In this document: positions 44,204 to 53,386 of the stretch, in pieces | Layout of the letters: every line of letters begins with the position of its first letter | How positions within the stretch are numbered: position 1 is the stretch's first letter | NCBI RefSeq assembly: GCF_045635475.1 | Contig: NZ_JBJGXI010000022.1 | Coordinates: 17,657-81,656 of the forward strand | DNA from: JBJGXI01 sp045635475 | GTDB lineage: Bacteria; Bacillota; Bacilli; Bacillales; Amphibacillaceae | Length of the DNA: 64,000 nucleotides | Direction: 5' to 3' | Position numbers and translations under genes: made by a program | Notes under the pieces: generated by a model | The model's database searches: none | Told to the model about the DNA's origin: nothing | What the model saw: only the letters and a program-made list of their open reading frames with translations

Positions 44204-44962
44204 ATGCGTAAGAAAGTGATTGCAGGTAACTGGAAAATGAACAAGGTACGTGAAGAGGCAGAGCAGTTTATTGCAGATGTGAAAAATAGCGTTCCATCTT
44301 ATGACAAAGTAGAATCTGTTGTTTGTGCACCATTTCCATATTTAGCAGGACTCGTTGACAAAGCTGCAGGCACAGACGTAAAAGTTGCTGCTCAGAATAT
44401 GCACTTTGAAGATAATGGAGCTTACACGGGTGAAGTTAGCCCAGTCATGCTAAAAGATATCGGTGTTACTTACGTTGTACTTGGTCACTCTGAGCGTCGT
44501 GAATATTTTGCTGAAACCGATGAAACAGTAAACAAAAAAGCACACGCGGCTTTCAATCATGGTTTAACACCGATTGTTTGTGTTGGGGAAACGTTAGAAC
44601 AACGTGAGAGCAACGAAACAATGACACTTGTAGAAGATCAAGTGAAAAAGGCGTTAGCTGGATTAAGCGAAGCACAAGTAAAAGAAACGATCATTGCTTA
44701 TGAACCTATTTGGGCAATTGGAACTGGAAAGACAGCTACTTCAGAGCAAGCAAATGAAGTATGCACACATATTCGTCAAGTTGTTGCAGCAGCTGTATCA
44801 AGCGACGCTGCAGAAGCAGTTCGCATTCAATACGGCGGTAGTGTAAAAACTGCCAACGTTGATGAGCTACTTTCACAATCAGATATCGACGGCGCATTAG
44901 TCGGCGGTGCAAGCCTTGAGGCTGATTCGTTCTTAAAGCTTGTGGAGGCTGGTGCAAAATGA
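44204..44962 (+). CDS. tpiA: Triosephosphate isomerase
   Basis: Interconverts DHAP and GAP. 252 residues. Catalytic His in LGHSERR, Glu in AYEPIWAIGTGK (with the mobile loop), phosphate-binding YGGSV and GALVGGASL. ATG after GGAGAGGTG. Overlaps gpmI by 4 bases (ATGA), implying coupled translation. Confidence 0.97.
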   Translation: MRKKVIAGNWKMNKVREEAEQFIADVKNSVPSYDKVESVVCAPFPYLAGLVDKAAGTDVKVAAQNMHFEDNGAYTGEVSPVMLKDIGVTYVVLGHSERREYFAETDETVNKKAHAAFNHGLTPIVCVGETLEQRESNETMTLVEDQVKKALAGLSEAQVKETIIAYEPIWAIGTGKTATSEQANEVCTHIRQVVAAAVSSDAAEAVRIQYGGSVKTANVDELLSQSDIDGALVGGASLEADSFLKLVEAGAK

Positions 44963-46497
44963 GTCAGGATAAACTAGCTGCGCTCATCATTTTGGATGGA
45001 TTTGCGTGTCGTGACGAACTGAAAGGTAATGCTGTCAAACAAGCAAATACACCAAACTTTGATCGCTATTGGAACAAATACGCGCATAACCAGCTACAAG
45101 CTAGCGGTGAAGCGGTAGGACTTCCAGAAGGTCAGATGGGTAATTCAGAAGTTGGTCACTTAAATATTGGTGCAGGTCGAATCGTTTATCAAAGCTTAAC
45201 ACGAGTAAACCTATCGATTCGCGAAGGCGACTTCTACGAAAATCAAGTGTTAAAAAATGCAGTGAAGCATGCGAAAGATAATGATAAAGCATTACATGTG
45301 TTTGGATTATTATCAGATGGCGGTGTACACAGCCATATTGAACACTTATATGCTGTTTTAAAATTAGCGTCTGCTCAAGATCTGAAGAGAGTGTATGTTC
45401 ACGCTTTTCTTGACGGAAGAGACGTTGGTCAAAAGTCAGCTGAAAAGTACATTAGAGCAGCACTTGAAACAATGGCGGATTATGGCGTAGGTGAATTTGC
45501 AACCATTTCCGGACGTTATTACAGCATGGACCGTGATAAACGTTGGGACCGTGTTAAAAAGGCTTACGATGCGATGGTTTATGGTGAAGGTCCTAAATAT
45601 ACCGATCCATTCAAGATTGTTGAAGATAACTATGCAAATGGTATCTATGATGAGTTCGTTTTACCATCTGTTATTACAGATGAAACTGGTGCACCAAAAG
45701 CAACCATTGAAGACCAAGATTCTGTAATCTTTTACAACTTCCGACCAGATCGTGCGATTCAAATTTCACGTACGTTTGCTAATGAAGATTTTCGTGATTT
45801 TGAACGCGGCGACAAAGCACCAAAGGATCTTCACTTTGTATGCATGACAAACTTTAGTGAAACAGTCGATGGTTTAGTTGCATATAAGCCTGTAAACTTA
45901 GACAACACAGTTGGAGAAGTTTTAGCACAAAATAATCTAAATCAATTACGTATTGCTGAAACCGAGAAATATCCACACGTTACTTTCTTTATGAGTGGCG
46001 GACGTGAAAAGGAATTTCCAGGTGAAAAGCGAATCTTAATTGATTCTCCAAAGGTAGCTACCTATGATTTACAGCCAGAAATGAGTGCTTATGAAGTAAC
46101 AGATGCATTATTAAAAGAACTTGATGAAGGTAACCAAAATGCGATTTTGTTAAACTTTGCAAATCCAGATATGGTTGGCCACTCTGGTATGCTTGAGCCT
46201 ACAATCAAAGCAATTGAAACGGTTGATGAGTGTCTTGGTAAAATCGTTGATAAGATAACCGAAAAAGGTGGGTATGCTATTATTACAGCAGACCACGGTA
46301 ACTCGGATGAAGTGATTACGATGGATGATAAGCCAATGACTGCTCACACAACGAACCCCGTACCAGTGATTGTAACGAAAGATGGTATTGAGCTTCGCGA
46401 TGGTGGAAAACTTGGGGATTTAGCTCCAACCTTATTAGATTTACTAGATGTTGAAAAGCCGAAAGAAATGACTGGAATCTCATTAATTAAAAAATAA
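44959..46497 (+). CDS. gpmI: 2,3-bisphosphoglycerate-independent phosphoglycerate mutase
   Basis: Mn-dependent mutase interconverting 3- and 2-phosphoglycerate. 512 residues, alkaline-phosphatase fold. Metal/catalytic motifs ILDGFACR, catalytic Ser63 in GQMGNSEVGHLNIGAGR, FLDGRDVGQKSA, NFANPDMVGHSG and TADHGNSDE. In Bacillus this enzyme senses pH through Mn affinity and matters for sporulation. Sits between tpiA and eno. Confidence 0.97.
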   Translation: MSQDKLAALIILDGFACRDELKGNAVKQANTPNFDRYWNKYAHNQLQASGEAVGLPEGQMGNSEVGHLNIGAGRIVYQSLTRVNLSIREGDFYENQVLKNAVKHAKDNDKALHVFGLLSDGGVHSHIEHLYAVLKLASAQDLKRVYVHAFLDGRDVGQKSAEKYIRAALETMADYGVGEFATISGRYYSMDRDKRWDRVKKAYDAMVYGEGPKYTDPFKIVEDNYANGIYDEFVLPSVITDETGAPKATIEDQDSVIFYNFRPDRAIQISRTFANEDFRDFERGDKAPKDLHFVCMTNFSETVDGLVAYKPVNLDNTVGEVLAQNNLNQLRIAETEKYPHVTFFMSGGREKEFPGEKRILIDSPKVATYDLQPEMSAYEVTDALLKELDEGNQNAILLNFANPDMVGHSGMLEPTIKAIETVDECLGKIVDKITEKGGYAIITADHGNSDEVITMDDKPMTAHTTNPVPVIVTKDGIELRDGGKLGDLAPTLLDLLDVEKPKEMTGISLIKK

Positions 46498-46522
46498 CCA
46501 TATATAAAAGGAGAATGAAACC

Positions 46523-47809
46523 ATGCCTTATATTACAGACGTTTATGCTCGCGAAGTATTAGATTCTCGTGGTAACCCAACAATAGAAGTAGAAATTTTA
46601 ACAGACTCAGGTGCTTTTGGTAGAGCTTTAGTACCAAGTGGTGCTTCAACTGGTGAGCACGAAGCAGTTGAATTACGTGACGGTGACAAATCAAGATACC
46701 TTGGTAAAGGCGTTTTAAAAGCAGTAGAAAACGTAAACGAAGTTATTGCACCTGAACTTCTAGGTTTAGATGTTACACGTCAAGTTGTGATTGATGAGCT
46801 ATTGATCGAGCTTGATGGTACAGAAAACAAAGGGAAATTAGGCGCTAACGCAATTCTTGGTGTTTCTATGGCTGCTGCACATGCTGCTTCTGAATACCTT
46901 GGTGTTCCATTGTATGCGTACTTAGGTGGTTTCAATGCAAAAACACTTCCAACACCAATGATGAACATCGTTAACGGTGGAGAGCATGCTGACAACAACG
47001 TAGACATTCAAGAATTCATGATCATGCCTGTAGGTGCACCATCTTTCCGTGAAGCATTACGTATGGGTGCAGAAATCTTCCACAGCTTGAAAAAAGTGCT
47101 TAGCGGTAAAGGCTTAAACACTGCTGTAGGTGATGAAGGTGGTTTCGCACCGAACCTTGGTTCAAACGAAGAAGCACTTTCTACAATCATCGAAGCAATC
47201 GAAGCTGCTGGTTACAAGCCAGGTGAAGAAGTAATGCTTGCAATGGACGTAGCATCTTCTGAGTTCTACGAAGATGGTAAGTACAACCTTAAAGGTGAAG
47301 GCGTTGTTCGTACTTCTGAAGAAATGGTTGCATGGTATGAAGAAATGATCAACAAGTACCCGATCATCTCTATTGAAGATGGTCTTGATGAAAACGACTG
47401 GGAAGGTCACAAGTTATTAACAGATCGTATCGGTGACCGCGTACAGCTTGTTGGTGACGACTTGTTCGTTACAAACACGAAGCGTCTGAAGCAAGGTATT
47501 GAGCAAGGTGTAGGTAACTCCATCCTTGTTAAAGTGAACCAAATCGGTACACTAACTGAAACTTTCGAAGCAATTGAAATGGCTAAGCGTGCAGGATATA
47601 CTGCAGTTATCTCCCACCGTTCTGGTGAAACAGAAGATGCTACAATCGCTGATATCGCTGTTGCAACAAACGCTGGACAAATCAAAACAGGTGCACCGTC
47701 TCGTACAGACCGTGTAGCGAAGTACAACCAACTTCTACGTATCGAAGACGAGCTTGTTGGAACTAGCGTTTACGCTGGTAAAAGTGCATTTTACAACTTG
47801 AATAAATAA
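46523..47809 (+). CDS. eno: Enolase
   Basis: Converts 2-phosphoglycerate to phosphoenolpyruvate; also a degradosome component in Bacillus. 428 residues. REVLDSRGNPTIEVE, Mg ligands in AMDVASSEFY, SIEDGLDENDW and QLVGDDLFVTN, and catalytic Lys in ILVKVNQIGT; SHRSGETED present. ATG after AAAGGAG. Last gene of the glycolytic operon, followed by a strong terminator. Confidence 0.97.
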   Translation: MPYITDVYAREVLDSRGNPTIEVEILTDSGAFGRALVPSGASTGEHEAVELRDGDKSRYLGKGVLKAVENVNEVIAPELLGLDVTRQVVIDELLIELDGTENKGKLGANAILGVSMAAAHAASEYLGVPLYAYLGGFNAKTLPTPMMNIVNGGEHADNNVDIQEFMIMPVGAPSFREALRMGAEIFHSLKKVLSGKGLNTAVGDEGGFAPNLGSNEEALSTIIEAIEAAGYKPGEEVMLAMDVASSEFYEDGKYNLKGEGVVRTSEEMVAWYEEMINKYPIISIEDGLDENDWEGHKLLTDRIGDRVQLVGDDLFVTNTKRLKQGIEQGVGNSILVKVNQIGTLTETFEAIEMAKRAGYTAVISHRSGETEDATIADIAVATNAGQIKTGAPSRTDRVAKYNQLLRIEDELVGTSVYAGKSAFYNLNK

Positions 47810-47827
47810 TAGAAGTTTTTAAAAGGA

Positions 47828-47869
47828 AAACGCTCAGAGTAGAGGCATACTCTGAGCGTTTTTTTTGTT
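47828..47869 (+). terminator. Terminator of the glycolytic operon
   Basis: Perfect stem AAACGCTCAGAGTA/TACTCTGAGCGTTT, loop GAGGCA, eight Ts. Confidence 0.93.
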
Positions 47870-47888
47870 TTCTGTGTGATGTGAATGG

Positions 47889-47975
47889 GGGAACGGGGGG
47901 TCAGGTTTACTGTTTCAGATTTATGTGAAAAAGCTTCAGGTCGTGCTGAGACGATAAACTTAACCTAGGGTTACA
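47889..47975. repeat. REP-like palindrome, copy 1 (degenerate right arm)
   Basis: Left arm GGGAACGGGGGGTCAGGTTT as in the family; centre CTGTTTCAG...AAAAGCTTCAGGTC; right arm has diverged (ATAAACTTAACCTAGG). First of eight copies. Confidence 0.7.
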
Positions 47976-48026
47976 ATAACTCTCAATTTTCTGGTAATAT
48001 GGAACAAAAGGTCCGGTAATGAGAAA

Positions 48027-48113
48027 TGGAACAGTGGATCAGGTTTGCTGTTTTAGGTCTATGTTGAAAAACTTGAGGTCCTGCTGGAACGAGAAGCCTG
48101 ACCCCGTGTTCCA
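48027..48113. repeat. REP-like palindrome, copy 2
   Basis: TGGAACAGTGGATCAGGTTT at the left and CCTGACCCCGTGTTCCA at the right, 87 bp in all, with the family centre (TCTATGTTGAAAAACTTGAG, GTCCTGCTGGAACGA). Confidence 0.85.
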
Positions 48114-48131
48114 TTATTTGGGGGGGATTTG

Positions 48132-48542
48132 ATGCAATTTAAAAAAGGTATTATCTTATTAACCGTTTTATCCATAATTATGTTGGCGAGCTGTTCTCTA
48201 TCTAAAGGGTTAGAAGTCTCTAAGGAAGAGCAAATAGATATCTGGGAAAAGAAAGCTGGTGACGGTTATTCCATTCATGTATTCATTGAAAAAAATCCTA
48301 TTCCTGATGAGGTTGACGTTATTTGGGATTACAAGAAATATGAAAATTGGTCATCATTAAGTATTCATCGAGGTATCCAACGTATTGGGGATGATGATAC
48401 AACAGTTGATTACTTAGAAGCGTTTAATGAGGAAGGCTATCCATTTTATGTTGTAGTATCAAAAGATGGTATTAAATTACAGACCCATGCTGTAAGTGAG
48501 GTTAAACGTTTCTTTGAAGAATTTGGTGGTAAGTTAAACTAA
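48132..48542 (+). CDS. Small lipoprotein of unknown function
   Basis: 136 residues. Signal peptide with lipobox LASC (Cys about residue 21), then a soluble exported domain of about 115 residues (WEKKAGDGYSIHVFIEKNPIP...VDVIWDYKKYENW). ATG 48132 five bases after GGGGGG; a TTG one codon upstream is an alternative. Flanked on both sides by REP-like copies. No recognised family. Confidence 0.72.
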   Translation: MQFKKGIILLTVLSIIMLASCSLSKGLEVSKEEQIDIWEKKAGDGYSIHVFIEKNPIPDEVDVIWDYKKYENWSSLSIHRGIQRIGDDDTTVDYLEAFNEEGYPFYVVVSKDGIKLQTHAVSEVKRFFEEFGGKLN

Positions 48543-48559
48543 CGGATGCAATAGCGGAA

Positions 48560-48652
48560 TGGAACGGAGGGTCAGGTTTACTGTTTCAGTTCTCTGTGGG
48601 TCCTGCTGGAACGATAAACCTGACCTCGCGTTCCACCTGACCCCGCGTTCCA
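48560..48652. repeat. REP-like palindrome, copy 3, with duplicated right tip
   Basis: Left arm GGAACGGAGGGTCAGGTTTA; centre shortened; right arm AAACCTGACCTCGCGTTCCA ends at 48635 and is directly followed by a second right tip CCTGACCCCGCGTTCCA (48636-48652). Confidence 0.82.
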
Positions 48653-48663
48653 CCCCTTCTGTT

Positions 48664-48692
48664 TTGACACACATATTAGAAACTGCTAATAT
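48664..48692 (+). promoter_or_regulatory. Promoter of the cmtR-like/metal ATPase operon
   Basis: Consensus TTGACA, 17-bp spacer, TAATAT. The spacer and -10 are overlapped by the first operator dyad. Confidence 0.8.
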
Positions 48693-48727
48693 GATAATAA
48701 CATAACATATTAGTAAAATCTAATGTA
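48672..48727 (+). promoter_or_regulatory. Two ArsR-family operator dyads
   Basis: Dyad 1 CATATTAG-N6-CTAATATG (48672-48693) is perfect; dyad 2 CATATTAG-N6-CTAATGTA (48706-48727) is close to it. Centres are 34 bp apart. Placement over the promoter and just before the repressor gene is typical of ArsR/SmtB/CadC autoregulation. Confidence 0.8.
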
Positions 48728-48741
48728 TTAGGAGGGAAATT

Positions 48742-49074
48742 ATGTTAAAAGTTGATATCGATACAAAAGTAAAGTTTTTGCATGGATTTTCCCATAAAAC
48801 ACGGATTCAAATACTTGAATGTATAAAAGACGATGAAAAAACGGTATCACAAATTGTGATGGATATAGAAGGGAATCAATCAAACATTTCGCAGCACCTT
48901 GCTTGTTTAAAGGGATGTGGAATTATTGTTGGCAGACAGGAAGGGAAATATATATATTATAGTTTGCGGAATCAACAAGTTCGTGATTTATTATCGATGT
49001 TTGATGAAGTACTCGTAGATGTTGAAAATGATGTTGCTTCCTGTGATAAACATCTTGGAGGCGGTGATTGTTAA
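48742..49074 (+). CDS. ArsR-family metal sensor, CmtR-like
   Basis: 110-residue winged-helix repressor. Recognition helix region GNQSNISQHLACLKGCGII contains the LxCLxxCG Cys pair placed as the Cd/Pb ligands of CmtR, plus a third ligand candidate in the C-terminal SCDKHLGGGDC. A Cd(II)/Pb(II)-type thiolate sensor is inferred from these positions rather than the CadC N-terminal site, which is absent. Next to the P1B ATPase with only the stop codon between. Confidence 0.88.
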   Translation: MLKVDIDTKVKFLHGFSHKTRIQILECIKDDEKTVSQIVMDIEGNQSNISQHLACLKGCGIIVGRQEGKYIYYSLRNQQVRDLLSMFDEVLVDVENDVASCDKHLGGGDC

Positions 49075-51738
49075 ATGTCCGATACGTGTTGTAGTTCAAA
49101 TAATACTGAAATAACGAAGAATGATACAGAAGCTTGTTGTAGTATGCAGACTAATGAAAAGACAACACAAGCGAATGAAACAGAGTCATGTTGCGGTAAT
49201 CAACCATCCGTTCAAGAAATATCGATTACTGAAACAAACGCATCTTGCTGTAATAGTCAGGCCGCGATAACCCAGTCAGATTGTTGTTCGACACAAGCAA
49301 CAATGGAAGAAGTAACGGAAAGTAGAACTACGTGCTGCAGTAGTGAAAAAAATAAAGAGCACGATCAAACAAACTGTTGTTCTAGTAACTCAGATTCGGC
49401 TGATACGGGTCAGGCACCAACTGCTCAAGGTGAGAAAATTGAATACAGAATTCATGGCATGGATTGTCCCTCATGTGCGGCAACAATAGAGAAAGGATTA
49501 AGTGGCTTAAATAGCATCCATGAAGCAAAGGTAATTTACAACACTGCAAAGTTACAAGTCACCGGTAAAGATCGTTCATCCTTTGATCATGTTGAAGAAA
49601 CTGTAAAGAAACTTGGTTTCACAGCCGAACCAATCCAAAAAAACAAAAATGTCCGAACGTATCATGTCGAGGGCATGGACTGTGGAAGTTGTGCACTGAG
49701 TATTGAAAAACACATAAATACATTGCCAGCTGTTAAAAGTGCAAGCGTAAGTTTTTCTTCTGGGAAAATGAAAGTAGAACACGAAAACAGTGTCGAGGAT
49801 ATTGTCTCAGAAGTATCTAAAATCGGTTACAAAGCTTCTTTACTTGAACGTAATTCGAAACCAAATGAGACGGATAAACCAAAAGGGGAGTATAAGTCAA
49901 TTACCTTTTCCGGTATCTTAATTGCATTAGGTTTTATTGGTTCTTATACGGTATTATCCCCAATCGTTTCAACGATTCTTTATGCTATTGCTATTGTTAT
50001 TATTGGTCATAAACCAGTAAAAAGTGCTTACTATGCTATAAAAAGTCGTTCTCTAGATATGAATGTATTGATGTCAACTGCCGCGATTGGAGCTGCAATC
50101 ATTGGAGAGTGGTTTGAGGGGGCAACCGTTGTCTGGTTATTCGCATTAGGTACTGCTCTTCAAAATAGATCGATGGAACAAACGAGAAAATCAATCCGTA
50201 ATTTAATGGACCTTGCACCATCAGAAGCGTGGATTAAGGTTGGTTCTGAACTCGTTAAAAAGCCTGTTTATGACGTGTCAGTTGGGGAAATCGTGGTAAT
50301 TAAACCTGGCGATAGAATTCCATTAGACGGTGAAATTATTCAAGGTGAAACGAGTGTGAATCAAGCTCCTATTACAGGTGAGTCTATCCCGGTTGATAAA
50401 CTAGCTGGTGATATTGTTTACGCTGGTACCATTAACGAAAGTGGATCGATTGAAATTAAAGTGACAAAACTGGTTGAAGATACGACCATCTCGAAGATCA
50501 TTCATTTAGTTGAAGAAGCACAAGAACAACGAGCTCCTACACAGGCGTTTATTGATAAATTTGCTAGTATTTATACTCCTATTGTATTTGCTGCGGCACT
50601 AGCTGTAATTGTTCTTCCACCATTAGTTGGTATGGGAAGTTGGAGTGAATGGGTGTATAAAGGGCTTGCGTTACTAGTTGTTGCCTGTCCTTGTGCCTTA
50701 GTTATATCTACACCAGTTGCTATTGTATCAGCGATTGGAAATGCGGCAAAGAACGGTGTATTAATTAAAGGTGGTACGTTTTTAGAAAAAGCAGGTGCAA
50801 TAAAAGCAATCGCTTTTGATAAAACCGGTACACTAACAGAAGGAAAACCAAAAGTTTCTGACATCAAAGCCTTATCTATCTCAGAAGAAGAATTAATCTC
50901 AATTGCTTTAACGTTAGAAGACTACTCTACCCATCCGATTGCCAAGACGGTTGTCGCTTATGCGAAAGACAAAGGACTGCAGGCTAAAGACGGTGAATTA
51001 TTTAAAAGTATAACTGGAAAAGGCGTGCAAGCGACGATTGACGGAACTGTCTTTTACGCTGGAAATATAAAGCTTTTTGAAGAAATGGATGTATCCTTGG
51101 ATTTTATCCAAAACGAATTACAACAATTACAAAGTCAGGGTAAAACAGTTGTGATCATTGGGACAGAAACAGAACTATTAGGTGTGATCTCTGTCGCAGA
51201 TACGATCCGAAAAACAACTGTCGATGCCTTAAACGGTTTGAAAAAAGTAGGCATAGACCAAGTAGTAATGTTAACAGGAGATAACGAAGGTACAGCAAAA
51301 ATGATCTCGAAAGAAGCAAATGTAAGTCGCTATTTTGCTGAACTAATGCCAGAAGATAAAGTAGATGCAATTAAACAATTACAAAAAGAAGGCTACAAAG
51401 TCGCAATGGTAGGGGACGGCATAAACGATGCTCCTGCTTTAGCCACATCTGATCTCGGAATTGCCATGGGCGGTGCAGGAACAGATACAGCAATGGAAAC
51501 AGCAGATATCATCTTAATGGCCGATAACCTAGAAAAGCTACCACATACAATAAAACTTAGCAGAAAAGCTCTAGCAATCATTAAACAAAATATTTGGTTC
51601 TCATTAATCGTAAAATTTATTGCACTAATCCTAATATTTCCGGGATGGCTTACACTTTGGATGGCAGTCCTGAGTGATACAGGTGCTGCAGTCATTGTCA
51701 TCTTAAATGCGTTACGCCTATTAAGAGTAAAGGGATAA
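49075..51738 (+). CDS. cadA: Heavy-metal P1B-type ATPase with Cys-pair-rich N-terminus
   Basis: 887-residue metal-exporting P-type ATPase. Residues 1-115 are a low-complexity Ser/Thr/Glu-rich tail carrying seven Cys-Cys pairs (5-6, 21-22, 39-40, 58-59, 70-71, 87-88, 101-102). Two heavy-metal-associated domains follow (GMDCPSC about 128, GMDCGSC about 201). The catalytic core has CPC in TM6 (VVACPCALVIS), TGES, the phosphorylation motif DKTGTLTEGKP and GDGINDAPAL. CPC plus CadA-like context suggests Cd/Zn/Pb export; specificity not proven. Regulated with the CmtR-like sensor upstream. Confidence 0.93.
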   Translation: MSDTCCSSNNTEITKNDTEACCSMQTNEKTTQANETESCCGNQPSVQEISITETNASCCNSQAAITQSDCCSTQATMEEVTESRTTCCSSEKNKEHDQTNCCSSNSDSADTGQAPTAQGEKIEYRIHGMDCPSCAATIEKGLSGLNSIHEAKVIYNTAKLQVTGKDRSSFDHVEETVKKLGFTAEPIQKNKNVRTYHVEGMDCGSCALSIEKHINTLPAVKSASVSFSSGKMKVEHENSVEDIVSEVSKIGYKASLLERNSKPNETDKPKGEYKSITFSGILIALGFIGSYTVLSPIVSTILYAIAIVIIGHKPVKSAYYAIKSRSLDMNVLMSTAAIGAAIIGEWFEGATVVWLFALGTALQNRSMEQTRKSIRNLMDLAPSEAWIKVGSELVKKPVYDVSVGEIVVIKPGDRIPLDGEIIQGETSVNQAPITGESIPVDKLAGDIVYAGTINESGSIEIKVTKLVEDTTISKIIHLVEEAQEQRAPTQAFIDKFASIYTPIVFAAALAVIVLPPLVGMGSWSEWVYKGLALLVVACPCALVISTPVAIVSAIGNAAKNGVLIKGGTFLEKAGAIKAIAFDKTGTLTEGKPKVSDIKALSISEEELISIALTLEDYSTHPIAKTVVAYAKDKGLQAKDGELFKSITGKGVQATIDGTVFYAGNIKLFEEMDVSLDFIQNELQQLQSQGKTVVIIGTETELLGVISVADTIRKTTVDALNGLKKVGIDQVVMLTGDNEGTAKMISKEANVSRYFAELMPEDKVDAIKQLQKEGYKVAMVGDGINDAPALATSDLGIAMGGAGTDTAMETADIILMADNLEKLPHTIKLSRKALAIIKQNIWFSLIVKFIALILIFPGWLTLWMAVLSDTGAAVIVILNALRLLRVKG

Positions 51739-51749
51739 ATGGGTACAGG

Positions 51750-51835
51750 GGAACGGAGGGTCAGGTTTACTGTTTCAGGTTTATGTGGAAAAGTTTAAGG
51801 CACTTATGGAACGATAAACCTGACCCCGCATTCCA
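51750..51835. repeat. REP-like palindrome, copy 4
   Basis: GGAACGGAGGGTCAGGTTTA left, TAAACCTGACCCCGCATTCC right; 86 bp; 11 bp after the ATPase stop. Confidence 0.87.
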
Positions 51836-51877
51836 TTAACATAAAGTAAAAATACTTCTCTCAAGGGAGGATCTTCA

Positions 51878-53245
51878 TTGAATAATAAAACACACCAACA
51901 ATTATCCTTTGATAGCCTTTTTGTTCATTTGGAAGAAGAAACAAAAGCTACGAACGCGATAACAACAACGAAGCCACAGACCGCTGATTATAAAAGAAAC
52001 AGACAAACGTTTCCAATTGATCTAATTATTGATTTTGAAAAATTTATCGGTTATATCGAACAGCATCAAATTAAACTAACGAAAACAAAAAGATATATCG
52101 CAAAACAGCATTTACCATATATTAATGAACAATTGTCTTTACAAGCAGCAGATGTGACTCACAATTCCCAGCAAGAATACTATCCATATATTCATTTCCT
52201 CTTTCACTTGGCCTTAAGCGGAGAATTGCTTTTGAGACATGAGGATGGATTGATCATAACCGATAGGTGGCATCTATTTAAGGAGCTTTCCGAGACAGAA
52301 AAATATTGCTTTTTGTTGGAAATATTCTGGGTCGATCTTGATTGGTTATCCCTTTCTAATCAAGCGGATTATAGATCGGTACCTATGATGCTGCCAGACG
52401 TACTTGACAAGCTTATCGATGAACGTGCAGAACATTCACTGCAGCTTGATCGCAATCCACTGCTCGCGTCCTTGATTTCTGGTTGGCATTATTTTTTATT
52501 ATATTTTGAATGGTTGGGTTTATGGATTTGTGAAACAGACCAGGATAAAATGGATTGTCATAAGGTAAGCTCTTACTATTTTGCCAAAACAATTACGCTA
52601 ACGACATTTGGTACTAAAGTAATTCCAATCTTAATGCATGAACGAGAGCTGTATCAATGGAATATCCCTATACGGCGATGGACATGCGGAGAATGGAATC
52701 CAGTACCTGGTACACCAATCTTTGATGAAGTCGATTCGACAGATGAAAAGCAGACACCAGACCAATTTTATAAAGCGTTTGTTCCGCTTTTTCCAGGTGG
52801 TGACCTGACAGGCTCTTTACCTAGATATGATGGTAACTTCGTAAGTGGCACATATATATTTAAAGTTTCGTTTGATACGAACGTTTGGCGGAAAGTGGTA
52901 TTAACTGCAAGCCATACGATGGAGGATTTGCATCATATCATTATTAAATCCTACCAGTTTTATGATGATCATCTATATTCCTTCTTTTTGGACGGCCGCA
53001 AATGGTCAGACTATTGCGTTGTGGCACCATTAGGAGATGCGGATAAGCCAAGTGCAGCAGAAGTCAAAATTGGTTCGATTGGCTTACGGCAAGGACAGCA
53101 ATTTATGTATTTGTTCGATTACGGGGATGAGTGGACATTTACAGTGACAGTAGACGATCTCCAAGAAGGAGAGTCTCAAGGCATGATGCCTTATATAAAA
53201 GAAGAAAAAGGTCATGGTCCACAGCAATATGTTGATTTGGATTGA
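51878..53245 (+). CDS. Protein with plasmid pRiA4b ORF-3-like domain
   Basis: 455 residues. The C-terminal third (about 310-455) fits the pRiA4b ORF-3 family (YIFKVSFDTNVWRKVVLTASHTMEDLHHII...FFLDGRKW...FMYLFDYGDEWTFTVTVDDL). The N-terminal part is helical, with no membrane segment and no recognised domain. TTG start seven bases after GGGAGG. The domain is widespread on plasmids and genomic islands; biochemical role unknown. Confidence 0.8.
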   Translation: MNNKTHQQLSFDSLFVHLEEETKATNAITTTKPQTADYKRNRQTFPIDLIIDFEKFIGYIEQHQIKLTKTKRYIAKQHLPYINEQLSLQAADVTHNSQQEYYPYIHFLFHLALSGELLLRHEDGLIITDRWHLFKELSETEKYCFLLEIFWVDLDWLSLSNQADYRSVPMMLPDVLDKLIDERAEHSLQLDRNPLLASLISGWHYFLLYFEWLGLWICETDQDKMDCHKVSSYYFAKTITLTTFGTKVIPILMHERELYQWNIPIRRWTCGEWNPVPGTPIFDEVDSTDEKQTPDQFYKAFVPLFPGGDLTGSLPRYDGNFVSGTYIFKVSFDTNVWRKVVLTASHTMEDLHHIIIKSYQFYDDHLYSFFLDGRKWSDYCVVAPLGDADKPSAAEVKIGSIGLRQGQQFMYLFDYGDEWTFTVTVDDLQEGESQGMMPYIKEEKGHGPQQYVDLD

Positions 53246-53259
53246 GTTAGTGCGAAGAG

Positions 53260-53346
53260 TGGAACGGAGGGTCAGGTTTACTGTTTCAGGTCTATGTGAA
53301 AAAGTTTAAGGCACTGCTGGAACGATAAACCTGACCCCGCGTTCCA
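53260..53346. repeat. REP-like palindrome, copy 5
   Basis: Full 87-bp copy with 20-bp arms GGAACGGAGGGTCAGGTTTA and TAAACCTGACCCCGCGTTCC; 6 bp before the T-box promoter. Confidence 0.88.
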
Positions 53347-53351
53347 CAGAC

Positions 53352-53380
53352 TTGATTTTCTATTGAAATAGTGATAAATT
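53352..53380 (+). promoter_or_regulatory. Promoter of the T-box leader
   Basis: TTGATT and TAAATT with 17-bp spacing, just upstream of the T-box leader. Confidence 0.6.
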
Positions 53381-53386
53381 ATTTTA

